DNA of 64,000 nucleotides, from contig NZ_JAATVW010000003.1 of assembly GCF_011947225.1 (NCBI RefSeq), positions 248,001 through 312,000 of the forward strand, written 5' to 3'. Numbering within the stretch: the stretch's first letter is position 1; each line of letters starts with the position of its first letter. This document shows positions 1 to 9,112 of this stretch, piece by piece. The notes below the pieces were generated by a model. It made no database searches. It was not told the DNA's origin and was given only the letters and a program-made list of their open reading frames with translations. Origin of the DNA: Planosporangium flavigriseum (GTDB lineage Bacteria > Actinomycetota > Actinomycetes > Mycobacteriales > Micromonosporaceae). The position numbers and the translations under genes are program-made.

Positions 1-174
1 GGTTGGGGTACATGCAAGCGTTTACATTGATGACTGTCCAGAGGATCACGTCGGCCTGCGATAACGATTCGGAAACCTGGCCACAACATTGACGCCTACC
101 GTTATCCTTTCGTCCGATGTGCGGCAGTAAAGCCCGTCGGCGGCGCGCCGCCTTGACGAACCGGCACCGGTTCC

Positions 175-1137
175 GTGACCGTCAAGGCCGTGACCGCGCA
201 CCATCGCACCGAGGAGTCGCACGCCAACCTGCCCGAGGCGATGCGGGAGGCGGTCGATGCGTTCGCCCGGCACCTCTCCGTCGAGCGCAACCGGTCGACG
301 CACACCGTCCGGGCGTACGTGAGCGATGTGGTGTCGCTGCTCGACCACGCCGTCCGAATGGGTGGGCGCTCCCCCGCCGACGTGGACCTGGCCGTCCTGC
401 GCAGCTGGCTCGCCCGGCTGCGGACGGCCGGCGCCGCGCGTACCACGCTCGCCAGGCGCGGGGCCGCCGCGCGTACGTTCTGCGCCTGGGCGTACCGGGA
501 GAAGCTCGCGCCGGCCGACGCCGGCCAGCGCCTCGCCAGCCCCAAGGGACGGCGTGAACTGCCCGGCGTTCTGCGCTCCGACGAGGCCACCACGCTCGTG
601 ACCACGCCGACCCGCGAGCCTGACGAGAACCCCGCGCTCGTCCTGCGCGACCGGCTGGTCCTCGAACTGCTCTACGCCACCGGGATCCGCGTCGCCGAGC
701 TGTGCGGGCTCGACCTGGACGACGTCGACCGCGCCCGCCGGGTCGTACGCGTATTCGGCAAAGGCGCCAAGGAGCGCGCCGTACCCTATGGCGCCCCGGC
801 CGAACAGGCTCTCGACGCGTACCTGCGACGCGGGCGGCCGGCCCTGGTCGGCCCGAAGAGCGGATCGGCGCTGCTGCTCGGGGCGCGCGGCGGGCGGCTG
901 GTCGCCACCGCGGCGCGGCGAATCGTTTCCGCCGCCGCGACCGCCGCCGGACTACCGCACATGTCCCCGCACGGCCTGCGCCACTCAGCAGCGACGCACC
1001 TGGTCGAAGGCGGTGCCGACCTGCGCGCCGTCCAGGAGATCCTCGGGCACGCCTCGCTGTCGAGCACCCAGATCTACACCCACGTGTCGGTAGAACGGCT
1101 ACGCGCGGCGTACCGGCAAGCTCACCCGCGTGCCTGA
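175..1137 (+). CDS. xerC: Tyrosine recombinase XerC (dimer resolution)
   Basis: This is a site-specific tyrosine recombinase that, with XerD, resolves chromosome dimers at dif during division. The N-terminal SAM-like core-binding domain covers about residues 22-115 and the catalytic domain about 130-315. All expected active-site residues are visible: Arg172 in ATGIRVAEL, Lys197 in GKGAKE, His266 and Arg269 in HGLRH, His292 in LGHASL and nucleophile Tyr301. The frame opens with GTG at 175, but ATG at 241 (just before REAVDAF) is a credible alternative, since the first 22 residues are not family-conserved. The 320 aa length is normal. It sits alone on the plus strand. XerC rather than XerD is inferred from the actinobacterial neighbourhood. 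Confidence 0.88.
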   Translation: MTVKAVTAHHRTEESHANLPEAMREAVDAFARHLSVERNRSTHTVRAYVSDVVSLLDHAVRMGGRSPADVDLAVLRSWLARLRTAGAARTTLARRGAAARTFCAWAYREKLAPADAGQRLASPKGRRELPGVLRSDEATTLVTTPTREPDENPALVLRDRLVLELLYATGIRVAELCGLDLDDVDRARRVVRVFGKGAKERAVPYGAPAEQALDAYLRRGRPALVGPKSGSALLLGARGGRLVATAARRIVSAAATAAGLPHMSPHGLRHSAATHLVEGGADLRAVQEILGHASLSSTQIYTHVSVERLRAAYRQAHPRA

Positions 1138-1184
1138 GCCACGCACGCCAGCCCGGACCAATCCGTCCACCGCCAGGTGAGAGC

Positions 1185-2489
1185 TCAGCGGCCGGCCAGC
1201 TCGGGCGAGGCGACCGGAGTCTGGTCAGCAGGCGCGGGAGCCGGCGTCGATGTCGAGGGTCCGGTCCGGGAGGGCTCCGGCTGCCCCTCCTCGGAGCCGG
1301 CCGGATTCGGCTCGCCCCGTCCCGGTTCAGGCTCGCGCAGCGACCGCGGCGTCCAGTTTCTCCACCGCAGGGCGGGCTTCTCCACCAGGTGCCATGAGGC
1401 ATACGCACAGGCGAACGCCGCGGCGGCGGTGACAGCGAAGAAGCCCCAGAGCCCGAGCACTGTCACGCCGAACTTCGCCATCGTCTGTTGCACCGGAAAG
1501 GCATAGATGTAGACGCCGTACGAGTAGTCGTTGGTACGGCCGACCCGGTGCAGTGCCCGGGGCAGCCGCACGGCGAGCCACAGGATCGTGTATTCGTAGA
1601 AGAGCAGGCCCGGCCCGAACAGCCCGCCGTTGACGACGAACCCTGCGAGGACGGCGAGAGACGCCACACCCAGCAGGTCGTTGATCGGCAGCCGGTCACT
1701 GTACAGCTCGGCGGCGGCGCCCATCAGGAACATGAAGCCGTACCACAGGAACCAGGCCTTCGCGAAGGAACCGAGCAGGGGGAACGGCCCGAACAAGCCC
1801 TCCGTCCAGAGCGGGGCGTGTCCGAAGCGGAGCTGCTCAAAGTGGTTCCAGACCAGCACCCCGAAAACGAGGACGCCGGAGAGCAGGACAAGCAGTCGCG
1901 CCCGGTGCAGCACCATGAGCGCGGCGAGCGCGGCGACGATCAGGTAGCAGGCGATCTCGTAGCTGAGGGTCCACAGCGAGCCGTTTACCAGGGCGACGTG
2001 CGTGAACTGCCCGTACGGCGTGTCGAGCAGCAGGTCCAGGATGCCCCCCTGCCGCATTCCGCCCCACCAGTTGTTCCGGAGGTAGTCGACGACCCCGCCG
2101 TTGCTGCGCCACAGGCCGTCGAGTGTGTGGTGCTTGAGGTACCACAGCGACGGCGCCAGGACCAGGCCGGTGACCAGCAGACACCCCCAAAGGCCAGGCA
2201 GGATCCGCAGCGCCCGGTGCCACAGGTAGCGCGGCAGGGTGCTGCGCCGGGCACTACGCGTGATGAGGAAGCCGGAGATACCGAAGAAGCCGGCGACCGC
2301 CAGGCCGGGGACGTCGAACCTGTTGGTCAACGGTTGGGTGAAGCCGAGGACCGCGGCGTGCGCAAGGACCACGGCGAAGGCGAAGCACAACCGTAGGAAT
2401 CCGAAGCTGTTGGCGCGGCCGGTGTACGCCTTGGCCAGCGGCACGGTGTTGAGCGCACGGCGGCGGAGGTGCGGCACTACAGAGATCAA
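1185..2489 (-). CDS. Acyltransferase-3 family membrane protein (OafA/YrhL-like)
   Basis: This is an integral membrane O-acyltransferase of the acyltransferase-3 fold, the family that acetylates or acylates surface polysaccharides, peptidoglycan or secondary metabolites. It has about ten hydrophobic segments from residue 25 to 385. The family opening is clear: GFLRLCFAFAVVLAHA, with the conserved His, then a second helix containing FFGISGFLIT. The C-terminal 50 residues are polar, rich in Pro, Glu and Ser, and probably cytosolic. The substrate cannot be told from sequence. The start is uncertain: the frame opens at a TTG (2489), with GTG codons at 2477 and further in, and none has a strong ribosome-binding site. 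It is transcribed divergently from the aminotransferase gene. Confidence 0.82.
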   Translation of the reverse strand: MISVVPHLRRRALNTVPLAKAYTGRANSFGFLRLCFAFAVVLAHAAVLGFTQPLTNRFDVPGLAVAGFFGISGFLITRSARRSTLPRYLWHRALRILPGLWGCLLVTGLVLAPSLWYLKHHTLDGLWRSNGGVVDYLRNNWWGGMRQGGILDLLLDTPYGQFTHVALVNGSLWTLSYEIACYLIVAALAALMVLHRARLLVLLSGVLVFGVLVWNHFEQLRFGHAPLWTEGLFGPFPLLGSFAKAWFLWYGFMFLMGAAAELYSDRLPINDLLGVASLAVLAGFVVNGGLFGPGLLFYEYTILWLAVRLPRALHRVGRTNDYSYGVYIYAFPVQQTMAKFGVTVLGLWGFFAVTAAAAFACAYASWHLVEKPALRWRNWTPRSLREPEPGRGEPNPAGSEEGQPEPSRTGPSTSTPAPAPADQTPVASPELAGR

Positions 2490-2704
2490 TCGGAACCACC
2501 AGGTGTCATGAGACGACCATCGTCACAGCTGAAGAACGACAGTCGCAGGCAGACAGACACGGTTACGAGAACCAGCCGGACGCCAAGAAATTACCTGATC
2601 ATCGAGACCACGTCGAGTAACCGGTAACCAAGGCTTGGCTTGCTCACCGGGCGACGCCGAATCGTCATCGTCCGCCGTGACACCGGCTCTATATCGTTGC
2701 CTTC

Positions 2705-3883
2705 GTGTCAGGTCGGATTATCGAGGGCGTAAGCGTCAGCTGGGACAACATTCGGCAGTGCTTCACGCTCGATCCCGCGGTCGCTCACCTCAACCACGGC
2801 TCGTACGGCGCGGTGCCGCTCAGTGTTCAGCGGGCCCAGCAGCGGCTGCACGACGAGATGGAGTCCAACCCGGTGCGCTTCTACTCGGTCGGGCTGACCG
2901 AGCGGATCGCGCACACCCGCCGGCATCTCGCCGCCTTTCTCGGCGCCGACCCGGACGGCAGCGCCCTGGTCGGCAACACCACGATCGGCGTCGCCCTCGT
3001 CCTCGGTTCGCTCGACCTTCGTACCGGCGACGAGATCGTCACGACCGAACACGGGTACGGAGCGGTGCGGCTGGCCGTCGAGGCCGCCTGTGCCCGCACC
3101 GGCGCCGTGCACCGGACCGTTCCGCTGCCCCTGACACCCACCGACAATGAGGTCGTCACCGCGGTCACGGGAGCCGTCACCGGGCGTACCCGCCTCGTGA
3201 TCATCGACCAGATCACCTCGGCCACCGCGCGGCTGTTCCCGGTCGCCCACGTCGTCGCCGCGCTGCGCGCCGGGAACGTCCCGGTGATGGTCGACGCGGC
3301 ACACGTGCCCGGCCACATCCCCGTCGAGGTGGCCGACATCGGTGCCGACTTCTGGGTCGGCAACCTGCACAAGTGGGCGTACGCGCCGCGCGGCACCGCG
3401 CTCTTCGCCGTGGCGCCCGCCTGGCGGGAGCGCGTCCGGCCGCTGGTGGTTTCCTGGGAGCAGGAGGCGGGGTTCCCGGCCCGCATCGAGTGGCAGGGCA
3501 CACTCGACCACACGCCGTGGCTGGCGGCGCCCGCCGGGCTGTTCACCCTGCGCACCCTGGATCTGGAGGCGGTACGGGCCCACAACACCGACCTCGCCGC
3601 CTACGGCCAACGGGTCGTCGCCGCAGCGCTCGGGGCCGACGCACCGGACGGGGCGCCCGGGCTGGCGATGCGGATCGTGCCGCTGCCCCCGGGGCTCGCG
3701 ACGGACCTGGCCGCCGCCAGCGATCTACGCCGACGCATCGCGGACGAGCTGGGCTTCGAAGTGGGCGTGAACCCGTTCCACGGCCGGGGTCTGCTTCGCC
3801 TGTCCGCCCAGGTCTATAACCGGGCCTCCGACTACGATCGGCTCGCCGAGCGGCTGCCGGCCTTCCTCGCAGCCCTCTCATGA
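2705..3883 (+). CDS. Class V PLP-dependent aminotransferase (isopenicillin N epimerase/cysteine desulfurase-like)
   Basis: This is a fold-type I PLP enzyme of 392 aa. The N-terminus carries the family motif LNHGSYGAVP, in which the GSYG segment contacts substrate. The cofactor pocket shows TSATARLFP near residues 171-179, the Asp/His pair VDAAHVPGH (Asp197, His200) and the Schiff-base lysine Lys223 in GNLHKWAYAPRG. This arrangement matches the isopenicillin N epimerase / ergothioneine EgtE-like branch rather than IscS, which has a conserved active-site Cys loop not seen here. No egt genes lie nearby, so the reaction is unassigned. Start is GTG. Its last 6 bases overlap the end of the convergent M23 peptidase gene. 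Confidence 0.85.
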   Translation: MSGRIIEGVSVSWDNIRQCFTLDPAVAHLNHGSYGAVPLSVQRAQQRLHDEMESNPVRFYSVGLTERIAHTRRHLAAFLGADPDGSALVGNTTIGVALVLGSLDLRTGDEIVTTEHGYGAVRLAVEAACARTGAVHRTVPLPLTPTDNEVVTAVTGAVTGRTRLVIIDQITSATARLFPVAHVVAALRAGNVPVMVDAAHVPGHIPVEVADIGADFWVGNLHKWAYAPRGTALFAVAPAWRERVRPLVVSWEQEAGFPARIEWQGTLDHTPWLAAPAGLFTLRTLDLEAVRAHNTDLAAYGQRVVAAALGADAPDGAPGLAMRIVPLPPGLATDLAAASDLRRRIADELGFEVGVNPFHGRGLLRLSAQVYNRASDYDRLAERLPAFLAALS

Positions 3884-4468
3884 GGCTGCTGGTGCCAGCG
3901 GCAACAGGCGGACCCGGGCCCGGCCCACGAGAGCCAGCGGGTCCAGGTAGACCTCGTCGCGCCGTAGGCCCCAGTGCAGGCAGGCCGCGACCGGACAGCC
4001 CGGGTGAGCGGGGTCCAGGGTCCCGATGACGTCCCCGGCGCGCACCGCCCGGCCCGCCACCACGGTCGGTGTGATCGGCTCGTAGGTCGTGCGCAGGCCG
4101 TCGGAATGGTCGATGCTCACCACGCCACGGCCGGCCAGCCGACCGGCGAACCGGACCACGCCGGGACCGGCCGCGTACACCGGAGCTCCCGGGCTCGCAG
4201 CGAGGTCAATGCCCCGGTGTCCGGGCAGCCACGGCTGCGGCGGGGGCTCGAAGCGGCGGGCGGTGGGCGCCGGTCCACTCAGCGGCCAGCGGAAACCCAC
4301 CCCGACGGTTGGCTGGGCGGGCGCCGGGTCGGGTGCGGCCAGGGCGGGCCGGACCCCGGCGCTTGCCCCGATGACCGTCGCGGCGGCGAGCAGCAGAGAT
4401 GCGTACCGGCCTGATCGGGATGCGGTCGGTCGGCCGCTGGACGTTCGGCCGCTGGACGTGAGGGACAT
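3878..4468 (-). CDS. Secreted M23 (LytM-fold) peptidase-like protein
   Basis: This 196 aa exported protein has a signal peptide (basic start, hydrophobic residues about 22-40, Ala-rich cleavage region near 45) and one M23 domain from about residue 58. The first zinc motif is present as HRGID (His84, Asp88). The second, normally His-x-His, reads CLHWGL: the zinc ligand His165 is present but the first His is Cys163. IDHSDGLRTTY is the usual middle strand. M23 enzymes cut peptidoglycan cross-bridges; with one catalytic His replaced, activity is uncertain, although I recall CLHWG in other actinobacterial members. It is the last gene of the minus-strand run from rpsP, 115 bp after DUF2469. Confidence 0.85.
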   Translation of the reverse strand: MSLTSSGRTSSGRPTASRSGRYASLLLAAATVIGASAGVRPALAAPDPAPAQPTVGVGFRWPLSGPAPTARRFEPPPQPWLPGHRGIDLAASPGAPVYAAGPGVVRFAGRLAGRGVVSIDHSDGLRTTYEPITPTVVAGRAVRAGDVIGTLDPAHPGCPVAACLHWGLRRDEVYLDPLALVGRARVRLLPLAPAAS

Positions 4469-4583
4469 GCCCGGCAGCGTCGACCAGCCGGACGGGTACC
4501 CGCAAGGCTGGTATCCGCGCCTGTGGACAGCGAGGGTGGGTGTGGACGGGGTCGCAGTACCCGAGTGGATCTGCTACCGGCCG

Positions 4584-4904
4584 CTAGCCGGCGAATCCAC
4601 CGTCCGGCAGCGCGATGTCCGGCTTCTCCAGCTCTTCCACGTTGACGTCCTTGAAGGTCATCACGCGTACGTTCTTGACGAAGCGGGCCGGCCGGTACAT
4701 GTCCCACACCCACGCGTCGTGCATCTCGACCTCGAAGTAGACCTCGCCGTCAGAGTTGCGCACGTGCAGGTCGACCTGGTTTGCCAGGTAGAAGCGGCGC
4801 TCGGTCTCCACCACGTAGGAGAACTGACGGACGATGTCGCGATACTCCCGATAGAGCTGCAGCTCCATCTCGGTCTCGTACTTTTCGAGATCTTCGGCGC
4901 TCAT
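4584..4904 (-). CDS. DUF2469 family conserved actinobacterial protein
   Basis: This is a 106 aa acidic protein of the DUF2469 family, found next to rnhB throughout Actinobacteria and of unknown function. The start MSAEDLEKYE is chosen because it gives the family's usual length and overlaps the rnhB stop by 4 bases, implying translational coupling. It has no signal peptide or membrane segment. The N-terminal half looks helical (KYETEMELQLYREYRDIVRQ, the recognisable family signature) and the middle contains alternating strands. Identity is firm; function is unknown. Confidence 0.88.
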   Translation of the reverse strand: MSAEDLEKYETEMELQLYREYRDIVRQFSYVVETERRFYLANQVDLHVRNSDGEVYFEVEMHDAWVWDMYRPARFVKNVRVMTFKDVNVEELEKPDIALPDGGFAG

Positions 4905-5647
4905 CGCACTCCGCCTTCCATGCAGACATTGTCGCCCACCGGCACCGCTCCCGGTGCGGTCACGCCGGACGCCACGCCGACGGTACTCCGCTTTACCTGC
5001 CCGTCCGCCACCGCCGCCACGTTGGCGTACGAGAAACGGTGTGCCCGGCAGGGTCCGTGCTGGCGTAGCGCTGCGGAGTGCTCGGGCGTCGCGTACCCCT
5101 TGTGCACCGCGAAACCGTACGCCGGCCACGCCGCGTCCAACTCCACCATGATCCTGTCCCGGGTGACCTTCGCCACCACGCTCGCGGCCGCCACACACGC
5201 GGCCACCTGGTCGCCCTTCCAGACCGCCAGCCCTGGGACGTCCAGCCCGTCGACCCGGAAGCCGTCGGTGAGCACGTACTCCGGCCGCTGCGGCAACCGG
5301 GCAAGGGCACGGCGCATCCCCGCCAGGTTGCACACATGCAGCCCCATGCTGTCGATCTCACCCGAAGGGATTACCACGACCGAGTACGCCACCGCCCGCG
5401 CGACGACAGCGTCGTAGATCCGTTCGCGGGCGGCCGGGGTGAGCAACTTCGAGTCGGTCAGGCCGTCGATCTCGCCGCGCCGGCCGGACGGCAGGACCAC
5501 CGCCGCCACGACGAGCGGCCCGGCGCAGGCGCCCCGGCCGGCCTCGTCTGCTCCGGCGACGTACGCGAAGCCACGCCGCTGCAGCGCCCGCTCGAGCGCG
5601 TACAGCCCGGCACCGCGGTGTACGACGGTACGGGGCGGAGTCAGCAC
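4901..5647 (-). CDS. rnhB: Ribonuclease HII
   Basis: RNase HII removes RNA, including single misincorporated ribonucleotides, from RNA-DNA hybrids in the cytoplasm. The catalytic motif AGADEAGRGACAGPL gives Asp34 and Glu35, followed by the conserved DSKLL with Asp65, and VVAKVTRDR with the substrate-contacting Lys and Arg. The 248 aa length is typical. About 28 residues precede the catalytic strand, as in actinobacterial homologues. It overlaps the upstream Nudix gene by 7 bases and the downstream DUF2469 gene by 4, so these three are very likely co-translated. Confidence 0.95.
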   Translation of the reverse strand: MLTPPRTVVHRGAGLYALERALQRRGFAYVAGADEAGRGACAGPLVVAAVVLPSGRRGEIDGLTDSKLLTPAARERIYDAVVARAVAYSVVVIPSGEIDSMGLHVCNLAGMRRALARLPQRPEYVLTDGFRVDGLDVPGLAVWKGDQVAACVAAASVVAKVTRDRIMVELDAAWPAYGFAVHKGYATPEHSAALRQHGPCRAHRFSYANVAAVADGQVKRSTVGVASGVTAPGAVPVGDNVCMEGGVR

Positions 5648-6114
5648 GGTATCTCCTCCTGGGCCAGCGCGGAGAGCAGCTTCGGCAGGGACGGCGGGTA
5701 GTACCGCTCACCGGTGGCGCGCAGTTCCGCCACGGTCCACCAGCGGTGGGCGTCCACGCTGGCCCGCTCGATCTCGTTGAAGCCGGCGAAGTCAACCTGC
5801 CACGAGTCGACCCGGAGCAGGAAGAAGTCCTGCTCCTGCCGGTACCAGGAGCCGTCGAAGGGGAACTCGACGGTCTCGTGGAAGACGGGCTCGCCGAGGG
5901 CTTCCGGGGCGGCCCGCAGGCCTGTCTCCTCGAACAGTTCCCGGACCGCGCCCTGCGCCGGCGTCTCACCGGCGTCCAGGCCTCCCCCGACCGTGAACCA
6001 GTACATGTAATCCGGGCGGGCCGGATCACGACCGCGAAGCATCAGCACGCGCCAGGATGCGTCGACCAGCAGCACGCGGGCTGCCCGGCGGGGGATCGCG
6101 TCGGGTCGAGTCAT
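5641..6114 (-). CDS. Nudix hydrolase
   Basis: This 157 aa cytosolic protein hydrolyses a nucleoside diphosphate linked to an unknown group. The Nudix box spans Gly44 to Leu66: GGLDAGET followed by the metal-binding REL-FEETG core. The N-terminal part, AARVLLVDASWRVLML, is a normal Nudix strand-turn-strand. Residues 28-37 (GRDPARPDYM) resemble house-cleaning Nudix proteins of Actinobacteria in which a mobile loop precedes the box. The substrate cannot be inferred. It lies between lepB and rnhB and overlaps rnhB by 7 bases. Confidence 0.88.
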   Translation of the reverse strand: MTRPDAIPRRAARVLLVDASWRVLMLRGRDPARPDYMYWFTVGGGLDAGETPAQGAVRELFEETGLRAAPEALGEPVFHETVEFPFDGSWYRQEQDFFLLRVDSWQVDFAGFNEIERASVDAHRWWTVAELRATGERYYPPSLPKLLSALAQEEIPC

Positions 6115-6176
6115 GGCATACCCAGCCTACGACCGGCGTACGTTCCGTACGCGGGCGCACCCGCCAACGGCGCCGG

Positions 6177-6821
6177 TCACGCCTTCGGCGGATCCGGTAT
6201 GCGGTCGAAGGTGTCCGGCACGGTCAGCCACTTAAACCGCTTGAGCGGCCAGAAGACCACGAAGGCCCGCCCGACCACCGACTCGTCCGGAATCGTCGCC
6301 TTGGCTGTGTCACGCGTACGCAGGAACTGCTCGCGGGAGTCGCCGGAGTGGGACCGGTGGTCGCCCATGACCCACAGGCGGTCCTTCGGCACCGTCACGT
6401 CGAACGGCTCTTCACTGGGCAGGTCGGCGGTGCCGTCAGCGTCGTGGAACAGGTAGGGCTCGTCGATGGCCTTCCCGTTGATCACCAGCCGGCGCTGCTG
6501 GTCGCAGCAGACGACGTGGTCTCCACCGACCGCGATGACGCGCTTGATGAAGTCGACCTCGGCCGGGTCGCTGCGCCACGAGGTGGGCGACTTGAAGACA
6601 ATGATCTCGCCGCGCTCGGGCGTACGGAGGTCGTAGATGACCTTGTTGACGAGCACCCGGTCGTTGATGTTGAGCGTGTGCTCCATCGACTCGGATGGGA
6701 TGTAGAACGTCTGCAGCACGAACACGCGAACGAGCAGCGCGACGACGAATGCCACGACGACGAGAATCGGAAGCTCGCGCCAGAAAGAGTTCGCTCGCTT
6801 ATTTGTCTGCTCGTCAATCAC
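6177..6821 (-). CDS. lepB: Signal peptidase I (shorter paralogue)
   Basis: This is a membrane-anchored Ser/Lys signal peptidase that removes signal peptides from exported proteins. One transmembrane helix covers about residues 17-35. The catalytic Ser45 is in PSESMEHTL, the general-base Lys93 in DFIKRVIAVGGD, and the C-terminal box reads MGDHRSHSGDSR. At 214 aa it has no long N-terminal extension. The GTG start overlaps the end of the upstream lepB paralogue by 8 bases, so the pair is co-translated. Both copies look catalytically intact. Confidence 0.93.
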   Translation of the reverse strand: MIDEQTNKRANSFWRELPILVVVAFVVALLVRVFVLQTFYIPSESMEHTLNINDRVLVNKVIYDLRTPERGEIIVFKSPTSWRSDPAEVDFIKRVIAVGGDHVVCCDQQRRLVINGKAIDEPYLFHDADGTADLPSEEPFDVTVPKDRLWVMGDHRSHSGDSREQFLRTRDTAKATIPDESVVGRAFVVFWPLKRFKWLTVPDTFDRIPDPPKA

Positions 6822-7836
6822 GCGAGGAGCCTACGTCCTCGCGCTCACCGTAGACGCCCGGAACGCGCCGTAACGGCCGAAGAAGCGCCATTGGCACCGT
6901 TATCAGCAGTTCGGGCACGCCGTTCGCGGGCGCGGAACGGAGCGGTTCGCGATGGGGCGCCGCTGCCGCGAACGGCCTGGGCACCTTGTCGAAGGTGGGC
7001 GGCACGCCAAGACCCGACCAGTGACTGCCGGGCCAGACGATGACGAATGCGCGCCCGATCACGTTCGCGATCGGAACCGGCCCCTGGCAACGCGAGTCCT
7101 GGGACACCAGGCGGTGGTCGCCCATGACGAACATCTGGCCCTGCTCCACCGTGACGGGCCCGAACCGCCGCGAGTGGCACTCCCTCGCGTTGGGCGGCGC
7201 GTCCACCGGCGAGTTCTCGATGACGTACGGCTCGTCGAGAGGGAATCCGTTGACCGTGACCCGACCGTTGGCATCGCAGCAGGCGACGGTGTCGCCCGGC
7301 AGGCCGATGACGCGCTTGATGAAGTCCTTCTCACCCGGCTGGCTCACGCCGACCAGGTCACCGACCGTGCGCGTGAGCTTGGCGAAGAAGCCGGCGGTGG
7401 TAGCGACCTGGTTTTCGGGCGCCCAGTTATCGGTGCCCCGGAACACCACGATCTCGCCGCGGGAAGGTTGGCGCACGTCATAAACGAGCTTGTTGACGAG
7501 CACCCGGTCACCGACGAGCAGACGGGGCTCCATCGAACCGGAAGGGATGAAGAAAGCCTGTACCAGGAACGTCCGCACCAGCACGGCCAAACAGAAAGCG
7601 ACGATCAGCAGCAGCGGCAACTCTTGCCATAACGGCATTTCCTTGCGGGCACGCCGAGCCCGGGCACCCACCGACTCCCGACCGTCGGGATCCGATTCGA
7701 ACTCGCGTCGAGGGTCGCCATAGCGACCACCCTCCGTGCCATAGACACGGGAGGAGCGCTCGTACTGCGTGTACGGGTCGACGCGGTCGTACGGATCCCG
7801 GCGGTAAGGGGCGTCGTTGGGGTCCCGGTACGTCAC
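6814..7836 (-). CDS. lepB: Signal peptidase I (long paralogue with polar N-terminus)
   Basis: This is a second type I signal peptidase of 340 aa. The first 68 residues are a cytosolic Asp/Arg/Tyr-rich tail, followed by one transmembrane helix (about 70-90). The catalytic Ser101 is in IPSGSMEPRL, Lys174 in DFIKRVIGLPGD, and the MGDHR box is MGDHRLVSQDSR. About 65 residues follow the catalytic core; they include a moderately hydrophobic stretch (PELLITVPMALL) that could be a second membrane contact. A two-residue Cys pair (ACCDANGR) matches the one in the shorter copy, suggesting an old tandem duplication. Streptomyces also has tandem SPase I genes after rplS. Confidence 0.93.
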   Translation of the reverse strand: MTYRDPNDAPYRRDPYDRVDPYTQYERSSRVYGTEGGRYGDPRREFESDPDGRESVGARARRARKEMPLWQELPLLLIVAFCLAVLVRTFLVQAFFIPSGSMEPRLLVGDRVLVNKLVYDVRQPSRGEIVVFRGTDNWAPENQVATTAGFFAKLTRTVGDLVGVSQPGEKDFIKRVIGLPGDTVACCDANGRVTVNGFPLDEPYVIENSPVDAPPNARECHSRRFGPVTVEQGQMFVMGDHRLVSQDSRCQGPVPIANVIGRAFVIVWPGSHWSGLGVPPTFDKVPRPFAAAAPHREPLRSAPANGVPELLITVPMALLRPLRRVPGVYGEREDVGSSRD

Positions 7837-7887
7837 TGCCGCAAGCCTAGAGGGCCGGCGTCGCTTTGGGGAGCCCGCGAACCGGCG

Positions 7888-8244
7888 TCAGCTCGCCTGC
7901 TTCTCGCGCTTTTCCTTGATCTTGGCCTTCTTGCCGCGGAGCTCACGCAGGTAGTAAAGCTTCGCCCGGCGAACATCACCGCGAGTGACAACCTCGACGC
8001 GGTCCAGCGCCGGGCTGTGGACCGGGTAGGTCCGCTCGACACCGACGCCGAAGCTGATCTTGCGGATGGTGAAGGTCTCGCGAAGACCGGCGCCCTGGCG
8101 CCCGATCACAACACCCTGGAAGACCTGGATACGGGAGCGGTTACCCTCGACCACCCGCGCGTGCACCTTGAGCGTGTCACCGGCGCGGAAGGCCGGGACG
8201 TCGGTCCGCTGCGACTGGGCGTCGAGAGCGTCCAGCAAGTTCAT
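7888..8244 (-). CDS. rplS: 50S ribosomal protein L19
   Basis: L19 sits at the 30S-50S interface. The start ATG at 8244 ([10 protein letters not shown]) is preferred over an in-frame TTG at 8268, because it gives the family length (118 aa) and follows a GAGG about 11 bases upstream. Family motifs are [31 protein letters not shown] and [19 protein letters not shown]. The basic tail [18 protein letters not shown] is normal. It follows trmD after 96 bp, the conserved rpsP-rimM-trmD-rplS order. Confidence 0.96.
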   Translation of the reverse strand: MNLLDALDAQSQRTDVPAFRAGDTLKVHARVVEGNRSRIQVFQGVVIGRQGAGLRETFTIRKISFGVGVERTYPVHSPALDRVEVVTRGDVRRAKLYYLRELRGKKAKIKEKREKQAS

Positions 8245-8340
8245 CGCTGCTACATCCTCATAGCTCAAGGCGCACCGAAATACGGTGCGCGGCTGAGATC
8301 AAACTATTTTCGCGGCGGGCGTTGGCCCGCGGCAACCCCA

Positions 8341-9105
8341 CTACTTTGCCACATCCGAGGCCGGTATCTGAAATCCGGCCTCCCCTAGGAGCGTCATGTC
8401 ACGTTTGTCCAGATCTTCCGGTGACAGGGCGGCCAGCAGATCCGGCCGGCGCGCCGCCGTGCGGAGCAGCGCCTGGTCGCGCCGCCACCGCGCGATCCGG
8501 CCGTGGTCACCGGAGCGCAGGATCTCGGGCACGTCGTGACCGCGCCAGGTCGCCGGCTTGGTGTAGACCGGAGCTTCCAGCAGCCCGTCGGTGTGCGACT
8601 CCTCCAGCAGCGAGTCGGCATTGCCCAGCACGCCCGGCAGTAGCCGCACCACGGCCTCGAGGATGACGAGGACCGCAACCTCGCCACCGAAGAGCACATA
8701 GTCGCCGAGCGACACCTCGGAGACGGGCATCCGGGTGGCGGCGTGGTCGAGTACCCGTTGGTCGATGCCCTCGTACCGGCCGCAGGCGAACACCAGGTGC
8801 TCGGCGTTGGCCAGCTCCCGCGCGGCGGCCTGGGTGAACGGGGCCCCCGTCGGCGTCGGGACGACCAACCGGGCACCGGAAGGCGCCACAGCGTCGAGGG
8901 CCTCCCCCCACGGCTCCGGGCGCATGACCATCCCGGCGCCGCCGCCGTACGGGGTGTCGTCGACCGTACGGTGCACATCGTGGGTCCATGTACGGAGGTC
9001 GTGAAGGGCGACGTCGAGCAGCCCGGACGTACGGGCCCGTCCGATCAACGACAGATCGAGCGGCGCGAAATACTCCGGGAAGATCGTGACGATGTCGACT
9101 TTCAT
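8341..9105 (-). CDS. trmD: tRNA (guanine-N1)-methyltransferase TrmD
   Basis: TrmD methylates G37 of tRNAs using S-adenosylmethionine and so prevents +1 frameshifting. This 254 aa protein starts [13 protein letters not shown], as the family does. The trefoil-knot cofactor site is seen as [12 protein letters not shown], then [13 protein letters not shown]. The C-terminal helical domain contains the tRNA-binding stretch [19 protein letters not shown]. It lies 7 bp after rimM in the conserved ribosome-maturation operon. Confidence 0.96.
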   Translation of the reverse strand: MKVDIVTIFPEYFAPLDLSLIGRARTSGLLDVALHDLRTWTHDVHRTVDDTPYGGGAGMVMRPEPWGEALDAVAPSGARLVVPTPTGAPFTQAAARELANAEHLVFACGRYEGIDQRVLDHAATRMPVSEVSLGDYVLFGGEVAVLVILEAVVRLLPGVLGNADSLLEESHTDGLLEAPVYTKPATWRGHDVPEILRSGDHGRIARWRRDQALLRTAARRPDLLAALSPEDLDKRDMTLLGEAGFQIPASDVAK

Positions 9106-9112
9106 GGGGGGC

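Noticed and set aside
1-174. Promoter TTGACG/TATCCT before xerC
   Set aside because: The two hexamers are only 8 bases apart, far from the 16-19 needed.
175-1137. Phage or integrative-element integrase
   Set aside because: The protein has XerC size and motifs, no attachment site or element genes are near, and neighbours are chromosomal.
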